A stretch of DNA of 64,000 nt from Burkholderia sp. 9120 (lineage in GTDB: Bacteria > Pseudomonadota > Gammaproteobacteria > Burkholderiales > Burkholderiaceae), in assembly GCF_000745015.1 (NCBI RefSeq), contig NZ_JQNA01000001.1, forward strand, positions 930,001 through 994,000, in the 5' to 3' direction. The notes beneath the pieces were generated by a model, which saw nothing but the letters and a program-made list of their open reading frames with translations, was not told the origin of the DNA and did not search any database. Positions 63,797 through 64,000 of the stretch are shown in pieces; within the stretch, counting starts at the first letter, position 1, and each line of letters begins with the position of its first letter. The position numbers and the translations under genes were made by a program.

Positions 63797-63860
63797 CGGA
63801 CAGCGGGAATCCTTATCGCATAAGGCCGCGTCCAGGGTGTCCAACGTGGCCGGGGAAATT
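63797..63860 (+). repeat. Element repeat, copy D
   Basis: The copy contains GGACAGCGGGAATCC, an almost palindromic CCTTATCGCATAAGG and GTGTCCAACGTGGCC. It lies 20 bp after the relaxase stop. The remaining window (63861-64000) shows no gene. Confidence 0.65.
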
Positions 63861-64000
63861 CAGAATCTTGATGCAACAGCGGTATTATTATTCCTTGATG
63901 GGCGATTGGGCAGCAGCCGACCAAGAAGGTCTTCCACGGGGGGTTCGGCAACGGCTCTTAATGAGCGACATGTATCGTCTATCGATAGCTGCGCCGTGTA

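Larger units (their letters stand above)
51100..64000. mobile_element. Integrative mobilizable element (right end outside window)
   Basis: From about 51100 onward the DNA has lower GC and a different gene style. It holds an integrase at one end, a cargo operon, a primase-helicase, many small orphan genes, and a MobC-relaxase pair at the other end. No conjugation-pore or phage structural genes are present, so it should be mobilizable rather than self-transmissible. The left limit is inferred from the composition change in the thioesterase 5' end; attR was not seen. Confidence 0.75.

Noticed and set aside
51211..63860. CRISPR array
   Set aside because: The repeats are few, widely spaced or irregular, without equal spacers, and no cas genes are present.

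Overview
The window looks like a chromosomal segment of a beta-proteobacterium of the Burkholderia/Paraburkholderia group. The reasons are high GC with strong third-position GC bias in core genes, the galU-valS pair, an inositol cluster with an iolC-DUF2090 fusion, and a long inverted-repeat intergenic element of a kind I associate with Paraburkholderia. This assignment is from gene content and style, not from a search.

Region 1 (1-4100) holds housekeeping genes galU and valS on the minus strand. Region 2 (4125-17219) is a 661-bp inverted-repeat element followed by a complete-looking myo-inositol catabolic locus. Two Gfo/Idh/MocA inositol dehydrogenases and an RpiR-type regulator run leftward. 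An ABC importer (binding protein, permease, single-domain ATPase) and iolC, iolD, iolE and iolB run rightward from a shared divergent control region carrying an IolR-like GGAA-N6-TTCT site. The importer takes up inositol, the IolG enzymes oxidise it, IolE, IolD and IolB carry it to 5-dehydro-2-deoxygluconate, and IolC phosphorylates it. The DUF2090 half of IolC probably performs the aldolase step. No iolA is present.

Region 3 (17288-30100) is a mixed set: an internally duplicated lipoprotein, an ABC-F ATPase with a previously unlisted 28-codon leader ORF, LysR-azoreductase, a ureidoglycolate-lyase-like protein, and a TetR gene divergent from an FAD monooxygenase with two tet-operator-like palindromes on the promoter. 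Region 4 (30100-46000) is accessory and partly decayed. It has small orphan ORFs, an IS91-type transposase with a tyrosine recombinase, a PiT phosphate transporter, a 5'-truncated aldo/keto reductase, a quinone-oxidoreductase/LysR pair and several gene-poor gaps. Region 5 (46029-51132) is a LysR gene and a Liv-type ABC transporter without a binding protein, co-transcribed with a hotdog thioesterase.

Region 6 (about 51100-64000) has lower GC and is an integrative mobilizable element. It carries a tyrosine integrase, a cargo operon broken by an IS2-type insertion, an SF3 primase-helicase, a run of small orphan genes, a MobC-like protein and a ColE1/MbeA-like relaxase. At least four copies of a 50-60 bp repeat containing GTCCAACGTG lie between its gene modules. 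The element appears to have entered at the 5' end of the thioesterase gene and to have supplied that gene's present start codon. Its far end lies beyond the window. It has no phage structural genes and no type IV secretion genes, so it probably depends on a helper for transfer.
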